DNA of 64,000 nucleotides from Streptococcus oralis (lineage in GTDB: Bacteria; Bacillota; Bacilli; Lactobacillales; Streptococcaceae): assembly GCF_022749195.1 (NCBI RefSeq), contig NZ_CP094226.1:522001-586000 (forward strand). Direction: 5' to 3'. The position numbers were made by a program, and so were the translations under genes. The notes under the pieces are model-generated. The model saw only the letters and a list, made by a program, of their open reading frames with translations. It did not search any database and was not told where the DNA came from. The stretch's first letter is position 1, and every line of letters begins with the position of its first letter. Shown here piece after piece: positions 35,393 through 44,298 of this stretch.

Positions 35393-36745
35393 ATGGGTAA
35401 ATATTTTGGGACCGATGGAGTCCGTGGAGAAGCAAACGTAGAACTGACGCCAGAATTGGCCTTTAAACTGGGACGTTTTGGTGGTTATGTTCTCAGCCAA
35501 CACGAAACAGAAGCCCCTAAAGTCTTTGTAGGACGTGATACACGTATCTCAGGAGAAATGCTAGAATCTGCCTTAGTGGCAGGTCTCCTCTCTGTAGGGA
35601 TTCACGTCTACAAACTCGGTGTCCTTGCAACACCAGCAGTAGCTTACTTGGTTAAAACTGAGGGAGCCAGTGCAGGTGTCATGATTTCCGCTAGTCACAA
35701 CCCAGCCCTTGATAATGGAATTAAATTCTTTGGTGGGGATGGCTTCAAACTTGATGATGAAAAAGAAGCAGAAATCGAAGCCTTGCTGGATGCTACAGAA
35801 GACACTCTTCCTCGTCCAAGTGCCGAAGGCTTGGGAACCTTAGTGGACTATCCAGAAGGTTTGCGTAAGTATGAAGGCTACCTTGTTTCAACTGGAACTC
35901 CTCTTGAAGGAATGAAAGTTGCCTTGGATACAGCCAACGGTGCAGCTGCTACAAGTGCTCGTCAGATTTTCGCTGATCTGGGTGCCCAGTTGACTGTAAT
36001 CGGGGAAACACCAGATGGTCTTAATATCAACCTAAATGTTGGTTCAACTCACCCAGAAGCTCTCCAAGAACTAGTCAAAGAAAGCCAGTCAGCTATTGGT
36101 TTGGCCTTTGACGGAGATAGTGACCGCTTGATTGCTGTCGATGAAAATGGCGAGATCGTCGATGGTGATAAGATCATGTACATCATCGGTAAATATCTTT
36201 CTGAAAAAGGCCAGTTGGCTCAAAACACCATCGTGACAACCGTTATGTCTAACCTTGGTTTCCATAAGGCCTTGGAAAGTGCTGGTATTAACAAGGCAGT
36301 GACTGCTGTTGGAGACCGCTATGTTGTTGAAGAAATGAGAAAATCAGGCTACAATCTTGGTGGTGAACAGTCTGGTCACGTTATCTTAATGGATTACAAT
36401 ACAACTGGTGATGGTCAATTATCAGCTGTCCAATTGACTAAAATCATGAAAGAAACAGGCAAGAGCTTGTCTCAACTGGCATCAGAAGTGACGATTTACC
36501 CACAAAAACTGGTCAATATCCGAGTGGAAAATGCCATGAAAGAAAAAGCCATGGAAGTACCAGCTATTAAAACGATCATCGAAAAGATGGAAGAAGAAAT
36601 GGCAGGGAACGGTCGTATCCTTGTCCGTCCAAGTGGAACAGAACCCCTCTTGCGCGTCATGGCAGAAGCCCCAACAACAGAAGAAGTTAACTACTACGTA
36701 GATACAATTGCTGCTGTTGTTAAAGATGAAATCGGAATTGACTAA
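35393..36745 (+). CDS. glmM: Phosphoglucosamine mutase
   Basis: Converts glucosamine-6-phosphate to glucosamine-1-phosphate for UDP-GlcNAc and peptidoglycan. From ATG 35393 it has 450 residues starting [12 protein letters not shown], the canonical GlmM start; AAAGGATGATAAATAA is upstream, while the in-frame ATG at 35381 is too close to AAAAGG. The catalytic phosphoserine lies in ISASHNP near residue 101, the metal-binding loop is DGDSDR near residue 240, and the phosphate-binding loop RPSGTEP is near residue 408. GlmM binds and inhibits CdaA in other Firmicutes. Confidence 0.97.
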   Translation: MGKYFGTDGVRGEANVELTPELAFKLGRFGGYVLSQHETEAPKVFVGRDTRISGEMLESALVAGLLSVGIHVYKLGVLATPAVAYLVKTEGASAGVMISASHNPALDNGIKFFGGDGFKLDDEKEAEIEALLDATEDTLPRPSAEGLGTLVDYPEGLRKYEGYLVSTGTPLEGMKVALDTANGAAATSARQIFADLGAQLTVIGETPDGLNINLNVGSTHPEALQELVKESQSAIGLAFDGDSDRLIAVDENGEIVDGDKIMYIIGKYLSEKGQLAQNTIVTTVMSNLGFHKALESAGINKAVTAVGDRYVVEEMRKSGYNLGGEQSGHVILMDYNTTGDGQLSAVQLTKIMKETGKSLSQLASEVTIYPQKLVNIRVENAMKEKAMEVPAIKTIIEKMEEEMAGNGRILVRPSGTEPLLRVMAEAPTTEEVNYYVDTIAAVVKDEIGID

Positions 36746-36818
36746 AGCCTAGAAAACTAGATGAAATGATAAAAATGTGGTACAATTGCATAGTAAATTG
36801 TAGCAATGGGAGAGAAAA

Positions 36819-37193
36819 ATGAATCTTAAACGAGAACAAGAATTTGTTAGCCAGTATCACTTTGATGCTCGTAATTTTGAATGGGAAAATGAAAATGGAG
36901 CTCCTGAAACCAAGGTAGATGTGAACTTTCAGTTGCTCCAACATGATCAAGAAAACCAAGTGACTTCGCTTGTTGTTATCTTGAGTTTCATGATTGTCTT
37001 TGACAAATTTGTCATCAGCGGAACGATTTCCCAAGTTAACCATGTGGAAGGTCGCATTGTCAACGAACCAGGCGAATTTAACCAAGAAGAAGTTGAAACT
37101 CTGGCTCGTCCATGTTTGAACATGCTCAATCGTTTGACGTATGAAGTAACAGAAATCGCCTTGGATCTTCCAGGGATCAATTTGGAGTTTTAG
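36819..37193 (+). CDS. DUF1149 family protein
   Basis: A 124-residue cytoplasmic protein of the DUF1149 group, conserved in streptococci and lactobacilli, function unknown. The fold resembles SecB-like proteins according to family descriptions that I recall; no motif is decisive here. An extended -10 (TGGTACAAT, about 36778-36786) gives its own promoter about 30 nt upstream, and GGGAGAG precedes the ATG. Followed by degV after 2 nt, so the two are co-transcribed. Confidence 0.82.
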   Translation: MNLKREQEFVSQYHFDARNFEWENENGAPETKVDVNFQLLQHDQENQVTSLVVILSFMIVFDKFVISGTISQVNHVEGRIVNEPGEFNQEEVETLARPCLNMLNRLTYEVTEIALDLPGINLEF

Positions 37194-37195
37194 TC

Positions 37196-38044
37196 ATGAA
37201 ATTAGCTGTCATTACAGATTCTTCAGCCTATTTAGAGGAGAAGACGCTGCAAAGAGAGAATCTATTTATCTTGGATATTCCTGTCAATATCGATGGAGAG
37301 GAGTATGTCGAAGGTGTCAATCTGACTGCTGAGGAATTTTATCAAAAAATGGCTCAGTCTGTAGAATTGCCTAAAACCAGTCAACCGAGTATTGCCAAAT
37401 TGGATGAGATTCTAAATTCCTTGAAAGATGAGGGCTATACCCATGTCTTGGGACTCTTTCTTTCGTCTGGAATTTCAGGCTTTTATCAGAACATCCAATA
37501 CATGTTGGATGAGTATGATGGCTTGACCATTGCCTTTCCGGATACCCATATCACAAGCTCCCCTCTAGGATTTATGGTAGAGAGTGCTTTTGAATGGGCA
37601 GAACAAGGCGATGATTTTGCCCAGATTCAGGAGAAGTTGGGGATTCAAATTGCTGATAATTCAGCCTTTATCATAGTAGATGACCTCGACCACTTGGTTA
37701 AGGGAGGACGTTTGTCAAATGGAGCAGCTATCTTAGGAAATCTCCTCAGTATCAAGCCTATCCTCTACTTTAATGACCAAGGTGTGATTGAAGTTTACGA
37801 AAAAGTTCGTACAGAAAAGAAAGCAATTAAACGTTTGGTGGAAATCATCAAGGAGTTGACAAAAGATGGGGACTACCGTATAACAGTCATTCATGGGAAT
37901 GCTCCTCAAAAGGCAGCGGATTTACGTCAGCTTTTGATGGAGAGTGGTGTGACTGCTGAAATTCCAATTGAAACCTTTGGTAGTGTCATTGGGACCCACC
38001 TTGGAGAAGGTAGTATCGCCTTGAGCTATACACCAATCGTCTAA
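37196..38044 (+). CDS. DegV family fatty-acid-binding protein
   Basis: A 282-residue DegV/FakB-type protein. N-terminal [10 protein letters not shown] matches the DegV signature, PKTSQPS near residue 58 and [10 protein letters not shown] near residue 90 contact the fatty-acid carboxylate, and a second domain carries the C-terminal [11 protein letters not shown]. Such proteins present bound fatty acids to FakA kinase. Which fatty acid this paralogue binds cannot be told. It follows the DUF1149 gene directly. Confidence 0.9.
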   Translation: MKLAVITDSSAYLEEKTLQRENLFILDIPVNIDGEEYVEGVNLTAEEFYQKMAQSVELPKTSQPSIAKLDEILNSLKDEGYTHVLGLFLSSGISGFYQNIQYMLDEYDGLTIAFPDTHITSSPLGFMVESAFEWAEQGDDFAQIQEKLGIQIADNSAFIIVDDLDHLVKGGRLSNGAAILGNLLSIKPILYFNDQGVIEVYEKVRTEKKAIKRLVEIIKELTKDGDYRITVIHGNAPQKAADLRQLLMESGVTAEIPIETFGSVIGTHLGEGSIALSYTPIV

Positions 38045-38058
38045 ATTGTTCTTATAGG

Positions 38059-38297
38059 CCTTGTATCTTAGAAATTGAACACGGCCTACTTGCCTCTTGA
38101 AAAAAGATGCCTGTCTTGCCTTTCATGGAAAGTCAGCGACATTCCCTATTTTTCATGGGCAGCTAACGTCCTTTGTATCTTGATAATTGAACACGCCTGG
38201 AACCCTGTGTGAAAAAGATAGTTCTTCCAAGGAGTAGACACTCCTTGATCAGAACTCCTATTTTCACTTTGTGTTCTTACAGGCTTTGTATCTTAGA
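38059..38297 (+). repeat. Tandem ~112-bp hairpin repeat upstream of dapB
   Basis: Two full diverged units and the start of a third, marked by CTTTGTATCTTagaAATTGAAC-type sequence at about 38059, 38170 and 38283. Each unit contains AAAAAGAT followed by a hairpin; the second has nested stems (GTTCT/AGAAC around CAAGGAGT-AGAC-ACTCCTTG) closed by GTGAAAA/TTTTCAC. No coding potential. It fills the degV-dapB gap and may act as the dapB leader or terminator region. Confidence 0.6.
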
Positions 38298-38308
38298 CAG
38301 GAGTAGAG

Positions 38309-39076
38309 ATGAGTATTCGAGTAATTATTGCCGGTTTTAAGGGAAAGATGGGCCAAGCTGCTTGTCAGATGGTCTTGGCTGATCCAGACTTGGACTTGGT
38401 CGCAGTTTTGGATCCTTTTGAGTCTGAGTCAGAATGGCAGGGAATTCCTGTCTTCAATGATAAGGCTGACTTGGCTGGTGTTGAAGCGGATGTCTGGGTG
38501 GATTTTACTACACCAGCCGTTGCCTACGAAAATACACGCTTTGCTCTTGAAAAAGGCTTTGCTCCAGTAGTTGGAACAACAGGATTCACTAGTGAAGAAA
38601 TTACAGAACTAAAAGCATTTTCTCGTGAACAAGATTTGGGTGGCTTGATTGCCCCTAACTTTGCCTTGGGAGCTGTCTTGCTCATGCAATTTGCGGCGCA
38701 GGCTGCCAAATATTTCCCAAATGTGGAGATTATCGAGCTCCATCATGACAAGAAAAAAGATGCTCCGAGCGGAACAGCCATTAAAACGGCTGAGTTGATG
38801 GCAGAAGTGCGTGAGTCTATCCAGCAAGGTGCGCCTGATGAGGAAGAATTGATTGCAGGTGCCCGTGGTGCTGACTTTGATGGCATGCGTATTCACTCGG
38901 TTCGTCTACCAGGCTTGGTAGCCCATCAAGAAGTCATTTTTGGCAATCAGGGAGAAGGATTGACCATCCGTCATGACTCCTATGATCGCAGCTCCTTCAT
39001 GACAGGGGTCAATTTGGGAATCAAAGAAGTTGTCAAGCGTCATGAGCTTGTCTATGGATTAGAACACTTATTATGA
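38309..39076 (+). CDS. dapB: 4-hydroxy-tetrahydrodipicolinate reductase
   Basis: Lysine/diaminopimelate pathway enzyme using NAD(P)H, 255 residues. N-terminal [14 protein letters not shown] is the dinucleotide-binding loop, GTTGFT near residue 90 and the catalytic [13 protein letters not shown] near residue 147 are conserved. AGGAGTAGAG precedes the ATG. Its TGA overlaps the cca ATG. In streptococci the pathway supplies L-lysine for peptidoglycan. Confidence 0.96.
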   Translation: MSIRVIIAGFKGKMGQAACQMVLADPDLDLVAVLDPFESESEWQGIPVFNDKADLAGVEADVWVDFTTPAVAYENTRFALEKGFAPVVGTTGFTSEEITELKAFSREQDLGGLIAPNFALGAVLLMQFAAQAAKYFPNVEIIELHHDKKKDAPSGTAIKTAELMAEVRESIQQGAPDEEELIAGARGADFDGMRIHSVRLPGLVAHQEVIFGNQGEGLTIRHDSYDRSSFMTGVNLGIKEVVKRHELVYGLEHLL

Positions 39077-40272
39077 GATTAACGCAAATGCCTTCTGAAT
39101 TTCAGAAGGCTTTACCAGTATTAGAAAAAATTAAAGAAGCAGGCTTTGAAGCTTATTTTGTTGGAGGCTCTGTTCGAGATGCCCTCCTCAATCGCCCCAT
39201 CCATGATGTGGATATCGCGACTTCTTCCTATCCAGAGGAGACCAAGCAGATTTTTCCGCGAACAGCTGATATCGGAATCGAGCACGGAACTGTCTTGGTC
39301 TTAGATGGGGATGAGGAGTATGAGGTAACCACCTTTCGGACCGAAGATGTCTATGTGGACTTTCGCAGGCCCAGCGCGGTTTCCTTTGTGCGTTCGCTAG
39401 AAGAGGACCTCAAGCGCCGTGATTTTACAGTTAATGCCTTTGCCTTGGATGAGACAGGCGAAATTATTGACTTGTTCCATGGTTTAGACGATTTAGAAAA
39501 CCAAGTCTTGCGAGCAGTTGGAGTGGCTAGTGAACGTTTCAACGAGGATGCTTTGCGTATTATGCGTGGTTTCCGCTTTCAAGCCAGTCTTGGTTTTGAA
39601 CTTGAGCCAGAAACTTTTGAGGCGATGAAGACTTTGACGCCACTTTTGGAGAAAATTTCTGTGGAGCGCACCTTCGTTGAGTTTGATAAACTATTGCTGG
39701 CACCTTTTTGGCGAGTTGGTCTGTCTTCCATGATTGAGAGTCGAGCTTATGACTATCTTCCAGATATGGCAGGGAGCCAGGACAAGCTCAACAAACTGTT
39801 TGATTTGGAGACTGATTTCACTTTTGAGTCTTCCGAACAAGCCTGGGCGGCTCTCTTGTGGGTCCTGGAAATTGAGGATGCTCAGCCATTTTTGAAGGTA
39901 TGGAAAACCTCACGCCAGTTTGCCAAGCAGGTTCAGGATTTGCTGACTATTTTGGCTTTGCGAGAAGAAGGAGAGCTGAGTAAGCGTGATTGTTACCGCT
40001 TTGACTTGGATTTACTTTTACAGGCAGAAAATCTTCGTCAGGCTCAAAGGAAAGAAGTCAACCCACAAGCCATCAAAGAAACTTACCAGAGTTTGACCAT
40101 TCATGATAAGAAAGAAATCCAGATTAATGGTGGAATTTTGATTAAGGAATATGGTTACCAGCCAGGACCAGACTTGGGAGAGATTTTAACAGAGATTGAG
40201 TTTGCTATTGTCGATGGAGAATTGGAAAATGATCGTCAAGCAATCCATGCTTACCTGAGGGAGAAAAAATGA
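39073..40272 (+). CDS. cca: CCA-adding tRNA nucleotidyltransferase
   Basis: Adds or repairs the 3' CCA of tRNAs without a template. The 399-residue class II enzyme shows the nucleotidyltransferase core GGSVRDALL near residue 32 and the metal-binding DVDIATS near residue 46, followed by the [11 protein letters not shown] motif near residue 116 and the nucleotide-selecting region [12 protein letters not shown] near residue 158. Start overlaps dapB (ATGA) and end overlaps the ABC-F gene, so dapB-cca-abcF-hypothetical form one coupled operon. Confidence 0.95.
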   Translation: MRLTQMPSEFQKALPVLEKIKEAGFEAYFVGGSVRDALLNRPIHDVDIATSSYPEETKQIFPRTADIGIEHGTVLVLDGDEEYEVTTFRTEDVYVDFRRPSAVSFVRSLEEDLKRRDFTVNAFALDETGEIIDLFHGLDDLENQVLRAVGVASERFNEDALRIMRGFRFQASLGFELEPETFEAMKTLTPLLEKISVERTFVEFDKLLLAPFWRVGLSSMIESRAYDYLPDMAGSQDKLNKLFDLETDFTFESSEQAWAALLWVLEIEDAQPFLKVWKTSRQFAKQVQDLLTILALREEGELSKRDCYRFDLDLLLQAENLRQAQRKEVNPQAIKETYQSLTIHDKKEIQINGGILIKEYGYQPGPDLGEILTEIEFAIVDGELENDRQAIHAYLREKK

Positions 40273-42137
40273 GTGATTTTATCGTTGAAAAACTAAGCAA
40301 ATCCGTTGGTGACAAGACCGTTTTTAAGGATATTTCCTTTATCATTCATGACTTGGATAGAATCGGTCTGATCGGTGTCAATGGGACTGGTAAGACCACT
40401 CTGTTAGATGTCCTTTCTGGAGTTTCAGGCTTTGATGGTGACGTTAGCCCTTTTTCCGCTAAGAATGACTATAAGATTGGCTACTTGACCCAGAATCCAG
40501 ACTTTGATGATAGCAAGACGGTCTTGGATACGGTTCTCTCCAGCGACCTCAAGGAAATCCAGTTGATTCGTGAGTATGAGTTAATCATGCTCAACTACAG
40601 TGAGGACAAGCAAGCTCGTTTGGAACGGGTCATGGCAGAGATGGATTCTCTTCAAGCCTGGGAAATCGAAAGTCAGGTCAAGACTGTTCTCAGCAAGTTG
40701 GGTATTCAGGATTTGTCGACTCCAGTTGGTGAATTGTCAGGTGGTCTAAGAAGACGGGTTCAGTTGGCGCAAGTTCTCCTAGGAAACCACGACCTCTTGC
40801 TTCTGGACGAGCCGACTAACCATTTGGATATTGCGACCATTGAGTGGTTGACCCTCTTTTTGAAAAATTCTAAGAAGACAGTTCTCTTTATCACCCACGA
40901 TCGTTATTTCCTAGACGCTTTGTCAACGCGGATTTTCGAGTTGGACCGAGCAGGCTTGACCGAGTATCAGGGAAATTATCAGGACTATGTTCGCCTCAAG
41001 GCTGAACAAGATGAGCGTGACGCTGCCCTTCTTCACAAGAAAGAACAACTCTACAAACAAGAACTGGCCTGGATGCGCAGACAACCGCAGGCGCGTGCGA
41101 CCAAGCAACAAGCTCGTATCAATCGTTTCCACGATTTGAAAAAGGAAGTTTCAGGTGGCGTTGCTGAGGCAGACTTGACCATGAACTTTGAAACCAGTCG
41201 GATTGGGAAAAAAGTCATCGAGTTTCAGGATGTTTCCTTTGCCTATGAAAACAAGCCCATTTTGCAAGATTTTAATCTCTTGGTGCAAGCCAAAGACCGT
41301 ATCGGAATCGTTGGGGACAACGGTGTGGGGAAATCAACTCTGCTTAATCTCATCGCAGGAAGTCTTGAGCCGACTAAAGGTCAAGTTATCATCGGTGAGA
41401 CGGTTCGCATCGCCTATTTCTCTCAACAAATCGAAGGTTTAGATGAAAGCAAGCGCGTTATCAATTACCTGCAGGAAGTGGCAGAAGAGGTTAAGACCAG
41501 TGGTGGTTCTACGACTTCCATTGCAGAGTTGCTGGAGCAGTTCCTCTTCCCACGTTCGACGCATGGAACCTTGATTGAGAAATTGTCTGGTGGCGAGAAA
41601 AAACGCCTTTATCTCCTCAAACTACTCCTTGAAAAACCAAATGTTCTTCTTTTGGACGAGCCGACAAATGACCTAGATATTGCGACCTTGACAGTTTTGG
41701 AAAATTTCTTGCAGAGCTTTGCCGGCCCTGTCTTGACAGTTAGCCACGACCGTTATTTCTTGGATAAGGTAGCGACCAAGATTCTCGCTTTTGAGGATGG
41801 CAAGATTCGTCCTTTCTTTGGTCATTACACCGACTATCTTGATGAAAAAGCCTTTGAAACAGAGATGGCCAATCAAGTGCAAAAGGCAGAAAAGGAAAAA
41901 GTAGTCAGGGTACGTGAAGACAAGAAACGCATGACCTACCAAGAAAAGCAGGAGTGGGCAAGCATTGAAGGCGATATTGAAACCTTGGAAAATCGTATTG
42001 CTGCTATTGAAGAAGCAATGCAGGCAAATGGCTCTGACTTTGGCAAACTAGCGACTCTTCAAAAAGAGCTAGACGAGAAAAACGAAGAACTCCTTGAAAA
42101 ATACGAACGTTATGAATACCTTAGTGAGTTGGCATGA
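40269..42137 (+). CDS. ABC-F family ATPase (Uup-like)
   Basis: A 622-residue cytoplasmic protein with two ABC ATPase domains and no membrane part, typical of ABC-F ribosome-associated factors. First domain: Walker [10 protein letters not shown] near residue 37, [12 protein letters not shown] near 157, [12 protein letters not shown]. Second: GDNGVGKST near 356, [23 protein letters not shown]. The C-terminal coiled-coil extension (about 540-622) is the Uup feature. There is no evidence that it is an antibiotic-resistance ABC-F. It overlaps both neighbours by 4 nt. Confidence 0.9.
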   Translation: MSDFIVEKLSKSVGDKTVFKDISFIIHDLDRIGLIGVNGTGKTTLLDVLSGVSGFDGDVSPFSAKNDYKIGYLTQNPDFDDSKTVLDTVLSSDLKEIQLIREYELIMLNYSEDKQARLERVMAEMDSLQAWEIESQVKTVLSKLGIQDLSTPVGELSGGLRRRVQLAQVLLGNHDLLLLDEPTNHLDIATIEWLTLFLKNSKKTVLFITHDRYFLDALSTRIFELDRAGLTEYQGNYQDYVRLKAEQDERDAALLHKKEQLYKQELAWMRRQPQARATKQQARINRFHDLKKEVSGGVAEADLTMNFETSRIGKKVIEFQDVSFAYENKPILQDFNLLVQAKDRIGIVGDNGVGKSTLLNLIAGSLEPTKGQVIIGETVRIAYFSQQIEGLDESKRVINYLQEVAEEVKTSGGSTTSIAELLEQFLFPRSTHGTLIEKLSGGEKKRLYLLKLLLEKPNVLLLDEPTNDLDIATLTVLENFLQSFAGPVLTVSHDRYFLDKVATKILAFEDGKIRPFFGHYTDYLDEKAFETEMANQVQKAEKEKVVRVREDKKRMTYQEKQEWASIEGDIETLENRIAAIEEAMQANGSDFGKLATLQKELDEKNEELLEKYERYEYLSELA

Positions 42138-42745
42138 TGGAAGAAAAAGTCATTAAACGTAGTCCCAAGAAAATCATTTGGAATACCTTGTTTGGCTTGG
42201 CTTCAGTGCTTTTCTTCTTGCTGCCTCTCTCTTATCTCCATTCGTACTCGCAAAAGGGAACTAAACTTCATACGATAAGTCTGTTATTAATACTGCTTGT
42301 CCTCTTTTGTGCTGGAGTAGTCGTTTATCAGACATACAGACTGTTAAGCTCTGATAAGGAATATTTGAAATGTACTGTCGAGGGGTTTTACTACAAACAA
42401 AATCCAAAGAAACTTAGTCGTTTCTATGCTTGGGCAGATGTAGAGGACTTTTCCTTCTCTCGGATTAGAGGGAAGTATAGGGATTCTTATCGTATTGAAG
42501 TCTATTTTAAAAACAAGGAAAATGTGAAATCCCAATCCTTTCTAACACTGCTGAAGAGAAGGGTTCTCCCTTTTTATCCGTCAGCAGATTTGATCATCCC
42601 GATCTTTCTACTAGATGTAGGACTTCCTGAAAGGGTCTATGAGGCCATGAAGTACTATGAAAGAGAATGGCGCATCGAGCAAAATCGCCAAGCTAGAAAA
42701 CAGACCAAACAAGCTTCGAAAAGCAAATCTTCCAAGCCGTCATAG
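42134..42745 (+). CDS. Uncharacterised membrane protein with C-terminal basic tail
   Basis: A 203-residue protein with two membrane helices near residues 15-35 and 45-67, then a cytoplasmic beta-rich part resembling the PH-like domains of bacterial membrane proteins (for example FSFSRIRGKYRDSYRIEVYF), and a Lys/Ser/Gln-rich tail. No catalytic motif. The ATG overlaps the ABC-F stop (ATGATGG), which indicates coupling. I do not recognise a function. Confidence 0.75.
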   Translation: MMEEKVIKRSPKKIIWNTLFGLASVLFFLLPLSYLHSYSQKGTKLHTISLLLILLVLFCAGVVVYQTYRLLSSDKEYLKCTVEGFYYKQNPKKLSRFYAWADVEDFSFSRIRGKYRDSYRIEVYFKNKENVKSQSFLTLLKRRVLPFYPSADLIIPIFLLDVGLPERVYEAMKYYEREWRIEQNRQARKQTKQASKSKSSKPS

Positions 42746-42772
42746 TCTGTCTTTGCTTAAAGTAGAATAATC

Positions 42773-42800
42773 AAAAAGGCCCTATCCACTGGATAGGGTC
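42773..42800 (-). terminator. mntE terminator
   Basis: GACCCTATCC-AGT-GGATAGGGCC stem on the minus strand with a following T run; it overlaps the last codons of mntE and probably also limits transcription from the plus-strand operon. Confidence 0.8.
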
Positions 42801-43992
42801 ATTGTTTGTCTTCTTTTTTAGTTTCCTGATGAAAGATATTTTGCCAAGTTTCATGGCGACGCCAGATACTGGTATGGACGATACCATCTAACTCATAGCA
42901 GATGAGTTTGGTTTTCTGACTGATGGAAGTGATTTGAATATCCTTAATCGCAGCACTAAGTTCTTTTTCAGACTTATAAGCCTCTTTATCCATCTGCTCT
43001 CCATCTTGACGGATATAGAGAAAGTCCTCAGCAAGGAGTTCTTCTAGCTGATTTCCTTGGTCAATCAATTGCTCACGCATGAGAAGTTTTTTATAGACAT
43101 TGTCCAAAATCTCGTCCTCAGGTATGGGAGCAGGCTCGATATGGACATCGGTATCAAAGACTCCAAAACGCTCTTCCAGCATGGATTCGACCTGGTCCGC
43201 AATTTCATGACTTTCATAAACAGACAAGTCAGGATTCATTTCTAGTGTAATATCCAGGTAGATATTGCTACCGTAGGTACGCCCTCTTTGGGACTTGACC
43301 TTACTAATCTTTGGAATCTCCATGATGGCCTTTTGGTAGTCCTCTAGCAGACGGTCGTCAAAACCATCTGAAAGACTAAAGGAAGACTCGATAAAGATAT
43401 CATAGGCTGTCTTTAAGATAAAGAAAGTGATAATGATAGCGACTAATTTATCCACGATTGGATAATTGAAACTGCTGGCTAAGATAGCAATGGAAGTCCC
43501 AAGCGAGGTGACAGCATCGGAAAGATTGTCCTTAGCAGCTGCCTTGAGAGCCTTGGATTTGGATTTCTTACTGAGGCGTGTGTTATAGAGATAAACAGCA
43601 AACATGACCGCTGCTGAAATGATTCCTAGAATCGCTCCCAGAGGATCAATGGGTGTTTGTTCCCGACTGAGGATTTTCTGAATGGTGTCCCGAAGCACAT
43701 CAAAACCAACATAGAACATGATGATGGAAGTAATCAAGCTAGCCAAATCTTCAATCTTCCAGTGACCAAAGCGATGGTCACGGTCTGCAGGTTGGCGGGC
43801 CATCCGAATCCCAATCAAGAGGGCAACGTTTCCGATAATATCGGATACGTTGTTGAAACCATCTGCCACCAAACTGGAAGAATGCAGGAGGTGACCAGTT
43901 GCCAATTTTGCTGCAGACAAGAGGAGGTAGGTTGAAATACTGATAATGGCTCCGCGCTCTGCCAATTTGAGATTTGACATGGATTGGTTCAT
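42799..43992 (-). CDS. mntE: Manganese efflux CDF transporter MntE
   Basis: Cation diffusion facilitator exporting Mn2+ from the cytoplasm, 397 residues. Six predicted helices in the first 220 residues; helix 2 carries ADGFNNVSD (residues 43-51), the HRFGHWKIEDL loop follows near residue 72, and helix 5 carries DNLSDAVTSLG. A cytoplasmic domain with metal-binding His/Asp (DTDVHIEP) and an extra C-terminal part is as in pneumococcal MntE. AGGAAG precedes the ATG. It is divergent from the riboswitch-controlled P-type ATPase, pairing two Mn2+ export genes. Confidence 0.92.
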   Translation of the reverse strand: MNQSMSNLKLAERGAIISISTYLLLSAAKLATGHLLHSSSLVADGFNNVSDIIGNVALLIGIRMARQPADRDHRFGHWKIEDLASLITSIIMFYVGFDVLRDTIQKILSREQTPIDPLGAILGIISAAVMFAVYLYNTRLSKKSKSKALKAAAKDNLSDAVTSLGTSIAILASSFNYPIVDKLVAIIITFFILKTAYDIFIESSFSLSDGFDDRLLEDYQKAIMEIPKISKVKSQRGRTYGSNIYLDITLEMNPDLSVYESHEIADQVESMLEERFGVFDTDVHIEPAPIPEDEILDNVYKKLLMREQLIDQGNQLEELLAEDFLYIRQDGEQMDKEAYKSEKELSAAIKDIQITSISQKTKLICYELDGIVHTSIWRRHETWQNIFHQETKKEDKQ

Positions 43993-44084
43993 CGGGCTTC
44001 CTTTCTAGTCATATAGTATTCTACCATTATACTGGTTTTCAAGGGAAAATTCAAATTTAGTCTTGTTTCATCTGATTTAAACCC

Positions 44085-44112
44085 TTGAAAACTTTTCAAA
44101 TTTTGATATAAT
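44085..44112 (+). promoter_or_regulatory. Promoter of the Mn2+ riboswitch/ATPase transcript
   Basis: TTGAAA (44085-44090), 16-nt spacer, extended TGA-TATAAT (44107-44112). Confidence 0.8.
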
Positions 44113-44118
44113 AGTACT

Positions 44119-44241
44119 ACTCAAGGGAGTAGCTGGCAGAAACCTGTGATAGTGTCGTCATTCCGAATTGTATACTGAAAAGTATGTTTTCCGGCACTAT
44201 CTTAAACAGCGAGACTTGTTATGATTAACAGGTCTCTTTTT
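44119..44241 (+). promoter_or_regulatory. Mn2+ riboswitch (yybP-ykoY type) with terminator
   Basis: The leader begins with AAGGGAGTAGC (the conserved L1 region of yybP-ykoY RNAs), has paired arms ending in ATAGTGTCG and CCGGCACTAT, and the second conserved loop ACAGCGAGAC near 44206-44215. An expression-platform terminator follows: GAGACTTGTT (44211-44220) pairs with AACAGGTCTC (44227-44236), then TTTTT. In this class Mn2+ binding blocks termination, so the downstream pump is induced by excess Mn2+; published work on pneumococcus describes this for the homologous locus, as I recall. Confidence 0.88.
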
Positions 44242-44298
44242 GTTTGTCATAAAACTAAAAGAGACCTTGTTTTGCACACAATGTCAAGGAGGAGACAC

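Noticed and set aside
40269..42137. Antibiotic-resistance ABC-F (Msr/Lsa type)
   Set aside because: C-terminal coiled coil and operon with cca and dapB fit the housekeeping Uup type.
44221..44298. N-terminal 26-codon extension of the P-type ATPase
   Set aside because: It overlaps the riboswitch terminator; ATG 44299 has AGGAGG and starts the conserved sequence.
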